Origin: Lithodes maja
Taxonomy: Eukaryota > Arthropoda > Malacostraca > Decapoda > Lithodidae
Reading direction: 5' to 3'
DNA: 64,000 bases
NCBI GenBank assembly: GCA_037953745.1
Contig: JBAKBP010000195.1
Coordinates: 124,001 to 188,000, forward strand
Shown: in pieces, positions 50,411 to 60,123 of the stretch
Numbering within the stretch: the stretch's first letter is position 1
Layout: each line of letters starts with the position of its first letter
The notes under the pieces: model-generated
The model's database searches: none
What the model was told of the DNA's origin: nothing
The model's input: only the letters and a program-made list of their open reading frames with translations
Position numbers and translations under genes: made by a program

Positions 50411-53400
50411 CTATCTATCTATCTATTGCCCGACGCTGTGATCCCCGAAGGGGTGGCCACGAACGAACCGCCCCCATGCACCTCTGTCCCCAGTCAGTCG
50501 ACGCCCCTCCTCCCAACCAGCACCGCCTTCGTTCATGTAGTTCCTCACTCCATCCTTCCACCTCATATTCGGTCTACCTCTCCCCCTCTGTCCCTCCACC
50601 TCGCTCTCGTACACCCTCTTAGTCATTCTCTCGCTTTCCATACGTTCCATATGGCCGAACCATCTCAAGTTGTTCCTTTTCACACTTTCCAGCACATCTA
50701 CCTCCACACCACACCTCCTTCTTACTTCCTCATTAGTCTGTCTATCCCTCCATGTAACTCCGCACGCACTCCTTAAGTAATTCATTTCCACTGCTCTCAC
50801 TCTTGGTCTGAGTCTCTCAACCAACGTCCATGCTTCGCTTCCGTAAGTCAGTGTCGGGATTACCACACTGTCATGCAAGGACTTCTTCACTTCCATACTG
50901 ACCACCCTATTTCTTGTTACTGCTTTTAGCGTTCCTACAACCCTCTTCCCCTGTTGTACCCTCTCCCGCACCTCTTCATCCATAGTCCCATCTTTACTCA
51001 ACACACTGCCCAGATACTTAAAAGAGTTGACGATCTCCATAGCCTGACCGTTCAGCTTCACCTCACACTCTGTGACTTCACCCCTTTCGAAGACCATAAC
51101 CTTGCTCTTCCCCGTATTTACCTTCAAATTCCGTTTTTCGCACACTGTTCCAAACTCATTTACCAGACCCTGCAACTCCCATTCATTATCACTCATCAGA
51201 ACTGTATCATCCGCAAACAGCAGTATAGGTAGCTTCCACTCAATTCCCTCCCTTTTCAGCGATACACCAACATCCACTGCTCTTGATAGTATTTCTTTCA
51301 TAACTCCATCCATATATACAGTAAACAACCACGGGGACATCACACACCCCTGTTTCAAACCAACATTCAGGTCAAAGAACTCGCTCTGCTCACTCTCCAC
51401 ACGTACTGCCGCCTTTGCACCCTCATACATGCTCTTCACTGCTTTCAGCAACTTGCCCTCTACTCCGTATATTCTAAGTACTTTCCACAAACCTTCTCTA
51501 TCCACTCTGTCATAGGCCTTCTCCAAGTCCATAAAGGCAACATACACCTTTTGTTTCTTCTCCAGATACTTCTCCACAACACAATTCAGGGTAAAAATCT
51601 GATCTACACATCCTCTTCCCTTCCTAAAACCTCCCTGCTCGTCGCCTATCCATTTCTCCGTTCTCACTCTCACTCTCTCAATCACTACCCTACTGTATAC
51701 CTTCCCTACTACGCTTAGAAGACATATTCCTCGGTGGTTACCACACACTCCTCTTTCCCCTTTGCCCTTATATAGGGGGACTATTATGCCAGTCTTCCAG
51801 TCATCGGGTGCACTCCCCTTCTCCCATGCTAGTTTGCACATTTTCCATACCCATTCTATCACTATCTCACCACCATACCTCAACATTTCCCCACACACTC
51901 CATCTGTTCCTGGTGCTTTCCCCAACTTCACTCTTTTCATGGCTTCCCACACTTCTGACCTCCTGATCCCCACCTCCTCCTCCACTACTTCTCTTCTTCT
52001 CCCTCCCATACCATATCCAGCTATGTTTGCTGGCTCTTCATTCCTTTCATTTAGCAACTCACTGAAGTACTCCCTCCATCTTTCAACTCTCTCTTGCTTC
52101 TCGGCTAGCATTCTCCCATTCTTATCTTTCACACCCTTACTGTTTCCCTTGCTACCTTCCCTAACTCTCTTGACTTCTTTCCAGAACAGTTTCTTACTCT
52201 CCCTCCATTTTACACTCAGATTCCTTCCAAATTCCTCATCTACTCTTCTCTTACTTTCCTTCACTACTCTCTTCACCACCCTCTTACTCTCCACGTACCT
52301 CGCTCGTCTCGGTCTCTCGGAATCTTCATTCCCTCTACTACCCAACCACTCTCTATATGCTTTCTTCTTTTCTTCCACAGCTATTCTTACTTCTTCTGTC
52401 CACCATGCTGTACCTTTCACTCCCCTCCCTCTTCTCCTCACTCCACACACCTCCTCACATGCTGCACAGATCTCATCCTTAAACACCTTGCTCATCTCCT
52501 CCACTTCCTCCATAACTTCCAGGTCGAACCCACCTAGTCGTCTTTCCACTGCTCTCCTGTACTCCTCCCTGACTTCCTCCTCCTGCAACCTCTCCACCCT
52601 CCTCACCATTCCACCCTCCTCTCGCCTCCCTCCCGCTCTCCTCACCCACTTCTTTTGTATCCTAACCTTAGCTACCACTACATAATGATCAGACAGACCC
52701 CCTCCAATACCCCTATACACCCTAGCATCCATCACAGATTTCTTCATTCGTTCATCCACACATACATAATCAATCAATGACTTTCGTTCCACCACTGTCT
52801 TATCCTTCATCGTCAACATCCGTTTCCACGTGTACCTGTGGATCATTCTGTGTCGGAAGAAGGTGTTGGCTATCCACAGCCTCCTCCCCACACATACGTC
52901 CACAAGTGCACTACCATTCCCATTCACCTCTGATGGTACCCCCCACCCTCCCACCACTCCCTCAACTTTCCTATCACCCACCTTACCATTCATATCCCCA
53001 ATCAGAAATATTCTTTCGTTCTTGTCAAACTTCTCCAGGCACGCCTCCACATTCATCCAGAACTCCTCTTTCTTTCTTTCAAGTATATCCTCTGTCGGGG
53101 CATACATGCATACAATCACCCACATTTGTATTCCTACTTTCATTCTCACCCACACAATCCTTGAACCCACAGACCCATACTCTCTTACACATTCCTTCCA
53201 TTTGCTACTTACAAACAAACATGCACCTTCTCTCGCTGTTCCCTCACTCACTCCAGCACACACACCCATTCCACATTCCCATTCTCTCACATCTGAACCT
53301 TTCCATTTGGTCTCTGTCATTCCACATACATCCAGCCTGGCATTCACTAACACTTCCAGAACCTCTCTCTCTTTTGTGCCATCATTCATGCCACTAACAT

Positions 53401-53620
53401 TCCACGTAGCCATTCTCAGAATGTCCGAAGGCATGTCCTTAGTCGGTCGTGGTTCGTCAACGTTGGTTCCGTCCGCATCCGAGGCTGTTCGTTCTTTTTT
53501 TTTTGCTTAGATATTTTTTCCGGGTGGGGGTCGCAAGCCCACCGACCCAACCTCTTTAGTCGCCTCTTACGACACGCAGAAGGCACGTGGGGCATATTCT
53601 ATTCCCTAACCCCCAGGGGT
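50411..53620 (-). mobile_element. LINE family A, copy A5 (complete, 3210 bp)
   Basis: Flanked by a 7-bp duplication TATCCTT (50404-50410 and 53621-53627). The right flank carries two more tandem copies of TATCCTTGAA (53636-53655). The 5' terminus ACCCCTGGGGGT (at 53620, minus strand) is identical to A4's. Inserted in ORF2 of B1, opposite strand. Confidence 0.97.
50423..53434 (-). CDS. A5 APE endonuclease / reverse transcriptase, intact (1003 aa)
   Basis: Same length and domain layout as A4 and A3, all motifs present. It differs by a handful of substitutions, for example DSERPRRAR for DSERQKRAR and a C-terminus GDHSVGQ for GDHGVRQ. The stop again lies in the first TAGA unit. Intact ORFs in three copies within one window suggest recent activity of the family. 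Confidence 0.9.
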   Translation of the reverse strand: MPSDILRMATWNVSGMNDGTKEREVLEVLVNARLDVCGMTETKWKGSDVREWECGMGVCAGVSEGTAREGACLFVSSKWKECVREYGSVGSRIVWVRMKVGIQMWVIVCMYAPTEDILERKKEEFWMNVEACLEKFDKNERIFLIGDMNGKVGDRKVEGVVGGWGVPSEVNGNGSALVDVCVGRRLWIANTFFRHRMIHRYTWKRMLTMKDKTVVERKSLIDYVCVDERMKKSVMDARVYRGIGGGLSDHYVVVAKVRIQKKWVRRAGGRREEGGMVRRVERLQEEEVREEYRRAVERRLGGFDLEVMEEVEEMSKVFKDEICAACEEVCGVRRRGRGVKGTAWWTEEVRIAVEEKKKAYREWLGSRGNEDSERPRRARYVESKRVVKRVVKESKRRVDEEFGRNLSVKWRESKKLFWKEVKRVREGSKGNSKGVKDKNGRMLAEKQERVERWREYFSELLNERNEEPANIAGYGMGGRRREVVEEEVGIRRSEVWEAMKRVKLGKAPGTDGVCGEMLRYGGEIVIEWVWKMCKLAWEKGSAPDDWKTGIIVPLYKGKGERGVCGNHRGICLLSVVGKVYSRVVIERVRVRTEKWIGDEQGGFRKGRGCVDQIFTLNCVVEKYLEKKQKVYVAFMDLEKAYDRVDREGLWKVLRIYGVEGKLLKAVKSMYEGAKAAVRVESEQSEFFDLNVGLKQGCVMSPWLFTVYMDGVMKEILSRAVDVGVSLKREGIEWKLPILLFADDTVLMSDNEWELQGLVNEFGTVCEKRNLKVNTGKSKVMVFERGEVTECEVKLNGQAMEIVNSFKYLGSVLSKDGTMDEEVRERVQQGKRVVGTLKAVTRNRVVSMEVKKSLHDSVVIPTLTYGSEAWTLVERLRPRVRAVEMNYLRSACGVTWRDRQTNEEVRRRCGVEVDVLESVKRNNLRWFGHMERMESERMTKRVYESEVEGQRGRGRPNMRWKDGVRNYMNEGGAGWEEGRRLTGDRGAWGRFVRGHPFGDHSVGQ

Positions 53621-53650
53621 TATCCTTGAAAAGGATATCCTTGAATATCC

Positions 53651-55687
53651 TTGAAAAGATATTTAGAGGGAGTAGATTGGGATCTTATTTTGAAGGAACG
53701 GGACGTACAAGGTAAATATAGTAGATTCCTCGAAATTTATAGAGTGGGAACCAATATGTTTGTCCAAAGATATAAAACTGGAAATTTTACTAAGCAGAAA
53801 GATTGGTTTAATTTGAAATGCAAAAGAGCTTTAGGTAGGCGTGATGCAGCTTGGGCTAGATTAAGAAGAAGGAACACTGAGAGTAATCGGAATAAATATA
53901 AACAGGAGAGGAATAGATATGTTAACATAATTAGGCAAGTTAAAATGAACTATGAGAAGAACATAGTAAATAAATGTGAAAGTGACCCTAGATTATTTTA
54001 TAAATATATAAACAGTAAGTTGAAGGTAAAGAAACAAATTACTAAATTAAGAGTTGATGCTAGGACGTATGAAAATGTATCGGACATGTGTGAGGTAATG
54101 AATAACAAATTGGGGTCAGTTTTTACTAGAGAGGAAGGTTTTGACGAACCACAGGCGGGAGTACTGGAGAGTGGTCTTAGTAAGATTGAAATAACTAGAG
54201 ATGAGCTGTTATCTGCGATGAGAGGACTTGAAGTAAGGAAAGCTATGGGACCAGATGAAGTGTCTGCCTGGGTTTTAAAGGAGTGTGCAGAACAATTAGT
54301 AGAGCCAGTGAGGGACATAATTCAAGCTTCCTTAGATAAAGGACAGGTTCCTGTTGAATGGAAAAGAGCTAATATCATTCCGATATACAAGAATGGAAAC
54401 CCTGAGGACCCTCTAAACTATAGACCAGTTTCACTTACTAGTATTGTATGCAAGATTTGTGAAAAGCTAATTAGGAAGAGATGGATGAAAATGTTGGAGA
54501 GAAAGAAGATAATAACCCCAAAGCAATTTGGATTCAGAGAAGGGACATCTTGTGTTACCAGTTTGCTATGTTATTACAGTAGGGTGATAGATGTACTCCA
54601 AGAAAAAGGCGGATGGGTGGACTGCGTCTACTTAGACCTTTCCAAAGCATTCGATAAGGTACCACATAAGAGATTGTTATCTAAGCTTGAGACGCTAGGA
54701 TGTGTCAGGGGGAGTTTGCTGAAATGGATGGAGAGTTATTTAACGGATAGGGAAATGAGGACCAACATTAGAGGAACTTACTCATCGTGGCGGAAAGTTG
54801 AGAGTGGTGTGCCGCAGGGATCTGTGTTGGCACCTCTCATGTTCCTTATGTACGTGAATGACCTGCCGATAGGCATAAACTCTTACATGTCAATGTTTGC
54901 AGATGACGTAAAAATTATGAGACAAATAACAAATAAAAGTAGTTGTGAGGAGCTGCAAGGGGATTTAGATAAAATATACGAATGGAGCACCAAGTGGAAA
55001 ATGAAATTTAATATAAGTAAATGCCATGTGTTAAATATGGGAAGAAGTGTGAATAGACCAAATTGGGAGTACAGGATGGGAGATAATATAATTAGCAAGG
55101 CCGAAAAAGAAAAAGATTTAGGGTTGATTATACAAGATAATTTGTCGCCAGAGAAACATATTAACAAGCTCTTTAGCGGAATGTATGCAATGGCCGGGAA
55201 TATGAAAGTTGCTCTGAACTACTTGGATGAGACCATGGTAGCGAAAATTATGAAGAGTATGATTAGACCAAGATTGGAGTATGCAGCAGTGGTGTGGTCC
55301 CCGCATCTAAAGAAGCATATTCACAAGTTAGAAAGAATCCAGAGAGCAGTCACTAGATTGGTTCCAAGTCTCAGAGAACTGCCATATGAAGGGAGGCTAG
55401 ACAAATTAAATCTACTGAGTCTAAAAGAGAGGAGAGAGAGGGGAGACATGATAATGATGTACAAATGTGCCCGGGGGCTGGAGAGGCTGGATAGGGAGGA
55501 TATATTAATTATGGATACAGGAATAACTAGAGGCCACAGCTACAAAGTAAAAAGACCTACCTGCAAGAACGATATCAGGAAGTTTAGCTTCCCCTATAGA
55601 TGTATTGACAAATGGAATGGGCTGGAGGAGGAGGTGGTAGGGGCAAGGAACATCCATATTTTCAAGAAAAAATTGGATAAAAAGTAG
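53651..55687 (+). CDS. B1 ORF2, RT part (after A5), 678 codons
   Basis: Continues ORF2 at KRYLEGVDWDL. Linker (KDWFNLKCKRALGRRDAAWA), RT fingers (VRKAMGPDEVSAWVLKECAE), VEWKRANIIPIYKNG, NYRPVSLTSIVCK, motif A YLDLSKAFDKVPHKRLL, motif B SGVPQGSVLAPLMFLMYVND, motif C FADD (D418, D419), then MIRPRLEYAAVVWSPH and a C-terminal YRCIDKWNGLEEEVVGARN. Open to the stop. The first codon is a pseudo-start created by the split, not a natural start. CR1/jockey-superclade RT. Confidence 0.85.
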   Translation: MKRYLEGVDWDLILKERDVQGKYSRFLEIYRVGTNMFVQRYKTGNFTKQKDWFNLKCKRALGRRDAAWARLRRRNTESNRNKYKQERNRYVNIIRQVKMNYEKNIVNKCESDPRLFYKYINSKLKVKKQITKLRVDARTYENVSDMCEVMNNKLGSVFTREEGFDEPQAGVLESGLSKIEITRDELLSAMRGLEVRKAMGPDEVSAWVLKECAEQLVEPVRDIIQASLDKGQVPVEWKRANIIPIYKNGNPEDPLNYRPVSLTSIVCKICEKLIRKRWMKMLERKKIITPKQFGFREGTSCVTSLLCYYSRVIDVLQEKGGWVDCVYLDLSKAFDKVPHKRLLSKLETLGCVRGSLLKWMESYLTDREMRTNIRGTYSSWRKVESGVPQGSVLAPLMFLMYVNDLPIGINSYMSMFADDVKIMRQITNKSSCEELQGDLDKIYEWSTKWKMKFNISKCHVLNMGRSVNRPNWEYRMGDNIISKAEKEKDLGLIIQDNLSPEKHINKLFSGMYAMAGNMKVALNYLDETMVAKIMKSMIRPRLEYAAVVWSPHLKKHIHKLERIQRAVTRLVPSLRELPYEGRLDKLNLLSLKERRERGDMIMMYKCARGLERLDREDILIMDTGITRGHSYKVKRPTCKNDIRKFSFPYRCIDKWNGLEEEVVGARNIHIFKKKLDKK

Positions 55688-55775
55688 ACTGAGAGACGGG
55701 ACAACACGAGCTTAGCTCAACTCCTGTAAACTACAATTAGGTAAATTAGGTAAATACATTTGGGGGAAGTCTTGT

Positions 55776-56994
55776 TGGTGCAGTCTTTTGAGTTATGAGT
55801 ACCGGCACAGAAGTTGCATTTTGGATCCTAATTTTTCCGATAACACCTGTCACTGGTATGACCAAAGCCCTGGCAATGGTAACATTGTGTTACCCAGAAG
55901 CGATCGTATGCACGACATCTCACAAGTCCAACATACACAGAATTGCCATCATCCACAATGGAAGAGCGTATTTCAGGTGACATTTTTACTACCGCAGTCT
56001 TAGTGTGTGCATCACTCTTTTGCTTAGTGAATAGCAAATTCATAGCTAAGCCATCGTCGACCAGGGACTTTATTCTTGGGTTCTTGTTGAGGATGCTGGG
56101 AATTATCTCATTATCCTCAGCGTCATTAGCAATGCCTATCAGAGTCATTTTTGGCATCATCTTCTTTGGTTCGGAGACACTGAAGGCACTGTCCACCCCC
56201 AAACACTGATTGATGGCCCTTTCTGCATCTTCTTTGGCTTTCTTGGATGGAAGTCGTACCACCAGTACACCTGAATCAGTTCTAGTTAACTTGTTAACCG
56301 GAACCGAAGCCAAAGCAGTCTCGATTGCCTTTGTATCTGGTGGGCTTACTGGCTCGGAGGATCGGTCTTTTGGCTTCACTACCAGGACCTGATGGTCCCA
56401 GACAGTTTTTTTCTTTCCACCACCTACCACCTCAGTGGTGCGTTTGGTCGGCTCCTTTTTGGTCTCTACTGTTTCCCTCACTACCTTTTCCTTGCTCTTC
56501 AAAACCTGCACTACATTCTTCTCAAACTCTCTTTTCTCTTTTTCTCTCTCTTCCACCTGCTCCTTCATGATTTCTTCCAATGCATCCACCTTAGCATTCC
56601 CCACCCTTGTCCACTCATTTTTCTCCTCACTTATTACTCCCTTTACTTTCTCACTTAAATGGCCCTCATACTCCTTTAGCTGCTCCTTGAGTGCCATGTT
56701 CTCTGCCTCCAGCTCATCTACTTTCCTCATCACAGCATCTAGGTTAGCAATTAATGGCCCATCTGCAGTTGCTACTGAACTGGCTCCACATATTTCTGTC
56801 AGTGACTCCACCTTCACACCTATATCTCTCCTCCAATTCTCCATAACTCCCTTCCATCTTAACAGACCCATCATCTGTCTCTTCACCACAGTCAATTGAT
56901 CCTCCACTTCATTACCCCCTGCCAGAAATCCCTCAAATTCATAGCTCTCTTCATCTCCCAATAAACTCTGCCTCCGTTTGCCTTGGCTGGCCAT
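55776..56994 (-). CDS. D2 ORF1, coiled coil plus gag-like half (388 codons to the B1 junction)
   Basis: Starts MASQGKRRQSLLGDEESYEF (ATG at 56994). Residues 1 to about 175 form a coiled-coil region nearly parallel to B1 ORF1 (LLRWKGVMENWRRDIGVKVE, LKEYEGHLSEKVKG, REFEKNVVQVLKSKEKVVRE). It then changes to a Lys/Pro linker, an RRM-like domain (DSGVLVVRLPSKKAKEDAER, PKMTLIGIANDAEDNEIIPS) and a CCHC knuckle CYHCQGFGHTSDRC. The last knuckles lie beyond B1 at 48157-48000. Unlike B1 it has the jockey-type zinc-knuckle end. Frame intact up to the insertion. Confidence 0.8.
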
Positions 56995-57355
56995 TGTTTA
57001 TATTTATGTAGCCTACAGTTAAAAATATACAAAACACTTAATAAAATTACAGTAAAATTAAACTACTACCTGGGATAAACCCAGGTAGCGCCGTCCCCGT
57101 TTGTGTCACCCTATCTTGAAAAAAGAACAAATGGAAAAAATAAATAGAAATGGGTGTTTGCGAGGTCACCACGAGCAGGTGGGGTACGACTTGATTACCT
57201 TCCTAAGAAGGTAACCCAACCGAGGTGTCGCAAGTACTAGGCAAAGATGAAATTGAAAACTTTAACCGTGTTTTGGGCCTTCAGCAGTAGCAGATACGTC
57301 ACTCGGAAAACTAAACCTCATTGGTTACGATACTGCCACTGCGCAAAGACCACAA
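56995..57355 (-). promoter_or_regulatory. D2 5' leader with two perfect hairpins
   Basis: CTACCTGGG/CCCAGGTAG (9-bp stem, 5-nt loop, about 57063-57085) and ACCTTC/GAAGGT (loop CTAA, about 57197-57212). No ORF. The leader boundary with A6 is abrupt at 57355/57356 and no target duplication is visible, so part of this stretch may not belong to D. Confidence 0.5.
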
Positions 57356-59615
57356 ATTACCACACTGTCATGCAAGGACTTCTTCACTTCCATACTGACC
57401 ACCCTATTTCTTGTTACTGCTTTTAGCGTTCCTACAACCCTCTTCCCCTGTTGTACCCTCTCCCGCACCTCTTCATCCATAGTCCCATCTTTACTCAACA
57501 CACTGCCCAGATACTTAAAAGAGTTGACGATCTCCATAGCCTGACCGTTCAGCTTCACCTCACACTCTGTGATTTCACCCCTTTCGAAGACCATAACCTT
57601 GCTCTTCCCCGTATTTACCTTCAAATTCCGTTTTTCGCACACTGTTCCAAACTCATTTACCAGACCCTGCAACTCCCATTCATTATCACTCATCAGAACT
57701 GTATCATCCGCAAACAGCAGTATAGGTAGCTTCCACTCAATTCCCTCCCTTTTCAGCGATACACCAACATCCACTGCTCTTGATAGTATTTCTTTCATAA
57801 CTCCATCCATATATACAGTAAACAACCACGGGGACATCACACACCCCTGTTTCAAACCAACACTCAGGTCAAAGAACTCGCTCTGCTCACTCTCCACACG
57901 TACTGCCGCCTTTGCACCCTCATACATGCTCTTCACTGCTTTCAGCAACTTGCCCTCTACTCCGTATATTCTAAGTACTTTCCACAAACCTTCTCTATCC
58001 ACTCTATCATAGGCCTTCTCCAAGTCCATAAAGGCAACATACACCTTTTGTTTCTTCTCCAGATACTTCTCCACAACACAATTCAGGGTAAAAATCTGAT
58101 CTACACATCCTCTTCCCTTCCTAAAACCTCCCTGCTCGTCGCCTATCCATTTCTCCGTTCTCACTCTCACTCTCTCAATCACTACCCTACTGTATACCTT
58201 CCCTACTATGCTTAGAAGACATATTCCTCGGTGGTTACCACACACTCCTCTTTCCCCTTTGCCCTTATATAGGGGGACTATTATGCCAGTCTTCCAGTCA
58301 TCGGGTGCACTCCCCGTCTCCCATGCTAGTTTGCACATTTTCCATACCCATTCTATCACTATCTCACCACCATACCTCAACATTTCCCCACACACTCCAT
58401 CTGTTCCTGGTGCTTTCCCCAACTTCACTCTTTTCATGGCTTCCCACACTTCTGACCTCCTGATCCCCACCTCCTCCTCCACTACTTCTCTTCTTCTCCC
58501 TCCCATACCATATCCAGCTATGTTTGCTGGCTCTTCATTCCTTTCATTTAGCAACTCACTGAAGTACTCCCTCCATCTTTCGACTCTCTCTTGCTTCTCG
58601 ACTAGCATTCTCCCATTCTTATCTTTCACACCCTTACTGTTTCCCTTGCTACCTTCCCTAACTTTCTTGACTTCTTTCCAGAACAGTTTCTTACTCTCCC
58701 TCCATTTTACACTCAGATTCCTTCCAAATTCCTCATCTACTCTTCTCTTACTTTCCTTCACTACTCTCTTCACCACCCTCTTACTCTCCACGTACCTCGC
58801 TCGTTTCTGTCTCTCGGAATCTTCATTCCCTCTACTACCCAACCACTCTCTATATGCTTTCTTTTTTTCTTCCACAGCTATTCTTACCTCTTCTGTCCAC
58901 CATGCTGTACCTTTCACTCCCCTCCCTCTTCTCCTCACTCCACACACCTCCTCACATGCTGCACAGATCTCATCCTTAAACACCTTGCTCATCTCCTCCA
59001 CTTCCTCCATAACTTCCAGGTCGAACCCACCTAGTCGTCTTTCCACTGCTCTCCTGTACTCCTCCCTGACTTCCTCCTCCTGCAACCTCTCCACCCTCCT
59101 CACCATTCCACCCTCCTCTCGCCTCCCTCCCGCTCTCCTCACCCACTTCTTTTGTATCCTAACCTTAGCTACCACTACATAATGATCAAACAGACCCCCT
59201 CCAATACCCCTATACACCCTAGCATCCATCACAGATTTCTTCATTCGTTCATCCACACATACATAATCAATCAATGACTTTCGTTCCACCACTGTCTTAT
59301 CCTTCATCGTCAACATCCGTTTCCACGTGTACCTGTGGATCATTCTGTGTCGGAAGAAGGTGTTGGCTATCCACAGCCTCCTCCCCACACATATGTCCAC
59401 AAGTGCACTACCATTCCCATTCACCTCTGATGGTACCCCCCACCCTCCCACCACTCCCTCAACTTTCCTATCACCCACCTTACCATTCATATCCCCAATC
59501 AGAAATATTCTTTCGTTCTTGTCAAACTTCTCCAGGCACGCCTCCACATTCATCCAGAACTCCTCTTTCTTTCTTTCAAGTATATCCTCTGTCGGGGCAT
59601 ACACGCATACAATCA
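57356..59615 (-). mobile_element. LINE family A, copy A6, lacking both ends
   Basis: Matches the A ORF from the codons for SLHDSVVI back to IVCVYAPTED. Missing are the last about 450 bp with the tail and also the 5' leader and first about 105 codons. Loss of the 3' end is not explained by target-primed reverse transcription, so a deletion or rearrangement followed insertion. No target duplication. Confidence 0.85.
57356..59615 (-). pseudogene. A6 endonuclease-RT remnant (about 750 codons open)
   Basis: The frame is open throughout, with GDMNGK, FADDT and other A motifs present, but the start and the C-terminal LRWFGHMERM region are gone. SDHY reads FDHY (a Ser-to-Phe change beside the APE catalytic histidine). 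The ends of the open frame run into flanking, unrelated sequence. Confidence 0.75.
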
Positions 59616-59747
59616 TTATTAATGGAAGGGTTAATTCACTTTTCATTCAATGGTATTAAGTAACACCCCGTTCTTAACATTAATCATCAACTACAAACCC
59701 CAATGTACTTGAATAAACTAAACTCACAAATAATTAAAAATACTTAC

Positions 59748-59888
59748 AATTGCAGGTGAAAGTGACAGACTTCTGCTCCTGGTAGTGTACTGTGAGTTTG
59801 ACAATGAGGGTAGAGTCAACATTACCATCAAGGCAGGCACTCTGTAAGAGGCCTGGGTTGCCGATGTGGTCGCTCCAGACATATTCTC
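59748..59888 (-). CDS. Host exon: start of a PI3-kinase Ras-binding domain (class II PI3K-like)
   Basis: Minus strand: acceptor ATGGTTTCAG before 59888, donor CAATT/GTAAGT after 59748. 141 bp; entered with 2 nt, left with 1 nt. It encodes EYVWSDHIGNPGLLQSACLD, then STLIVKLTVHYQEQKSVTFT and CN. A beta-rich V.V.....TFTC run at this place is how the Ras-binding domain of class II PI3-kinases begins (family knowledge, from memory). It precedes exon 39553-39693 in transcription. The exit phase requires an exon of length 3n+2 between them, which I did not find. Confidence 0.6.
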
Positions 59889-59920
59889 CTGAAACCATAA
59901 TACAATACATTTAGTTAAGT

Positions 59921-60097
59921 CTATCTATCTATCTACAGTATCTATATGCTCAGGCCCAATCCCCACTTTTCCTATTTTTTATTTTATTTTTTTTCTTGGG
60001 GGTGGCCGACTCAAGACAGAGCAAGAACAGGAAAACACAAGACAAAACAGCGAACAAACACAGACAAAACACAAAATACACACACATCTAGGTCACC
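59921..60097 (-). mobile_element. SINE-like retroposon P3 (5'-truncated)
   Basis: Flanked by a perfect 13-bp duplication CATTTAGTTAAGT (59908-59920 and 60098-60110). On the minus strand it runs from GGGTGACCTAGATGTGTGTG to a tail of TAGATAGATAGATAG. The A-rich block at about 59976-59996 matches P1 and P2. Confidence 0.85.
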
Positions 60098-60123
60098 CAT
60101 TTAGTTAAGTACAGTATAGCAGA

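Larger units (their letters stand above)
48158..55753 (+). mobile_element. LINE family B, copy B1 (complete, split by A5)
   Basis: Flanked by an about 22-bp target duplication (48136-48157 and 55754-55775, beginning ATACATTTGGGGG), seen once in D1 at about 2275-2296. About 4.38 kb without A5: leader, ORF1, ORF2 and a tail of AATTAGGTAAATAC-type repeats. Both ORFs are open apart from A5, so B1 was intact until A5 landed. Confidence 0.92.
41393..57355 (-). mobile_element. LINE family D, copy D2, carrying a MITE, A4, and B1 with A5
   Basis: Runs from a (TTA)n tail (41393-41409) through ORF2 and ORF1 to a 5' leader after 56994. Insertions: pogo MITE 43651-43967, A4 44488-47698, B1 48158-55753. 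Each insertion site is confirmed by the uninterrupted D1 copy. Without inserts it is about 4.8 kb. The 5' boundary is uncertain; homology to A6 begins at 57356. Confidence 0.85.
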
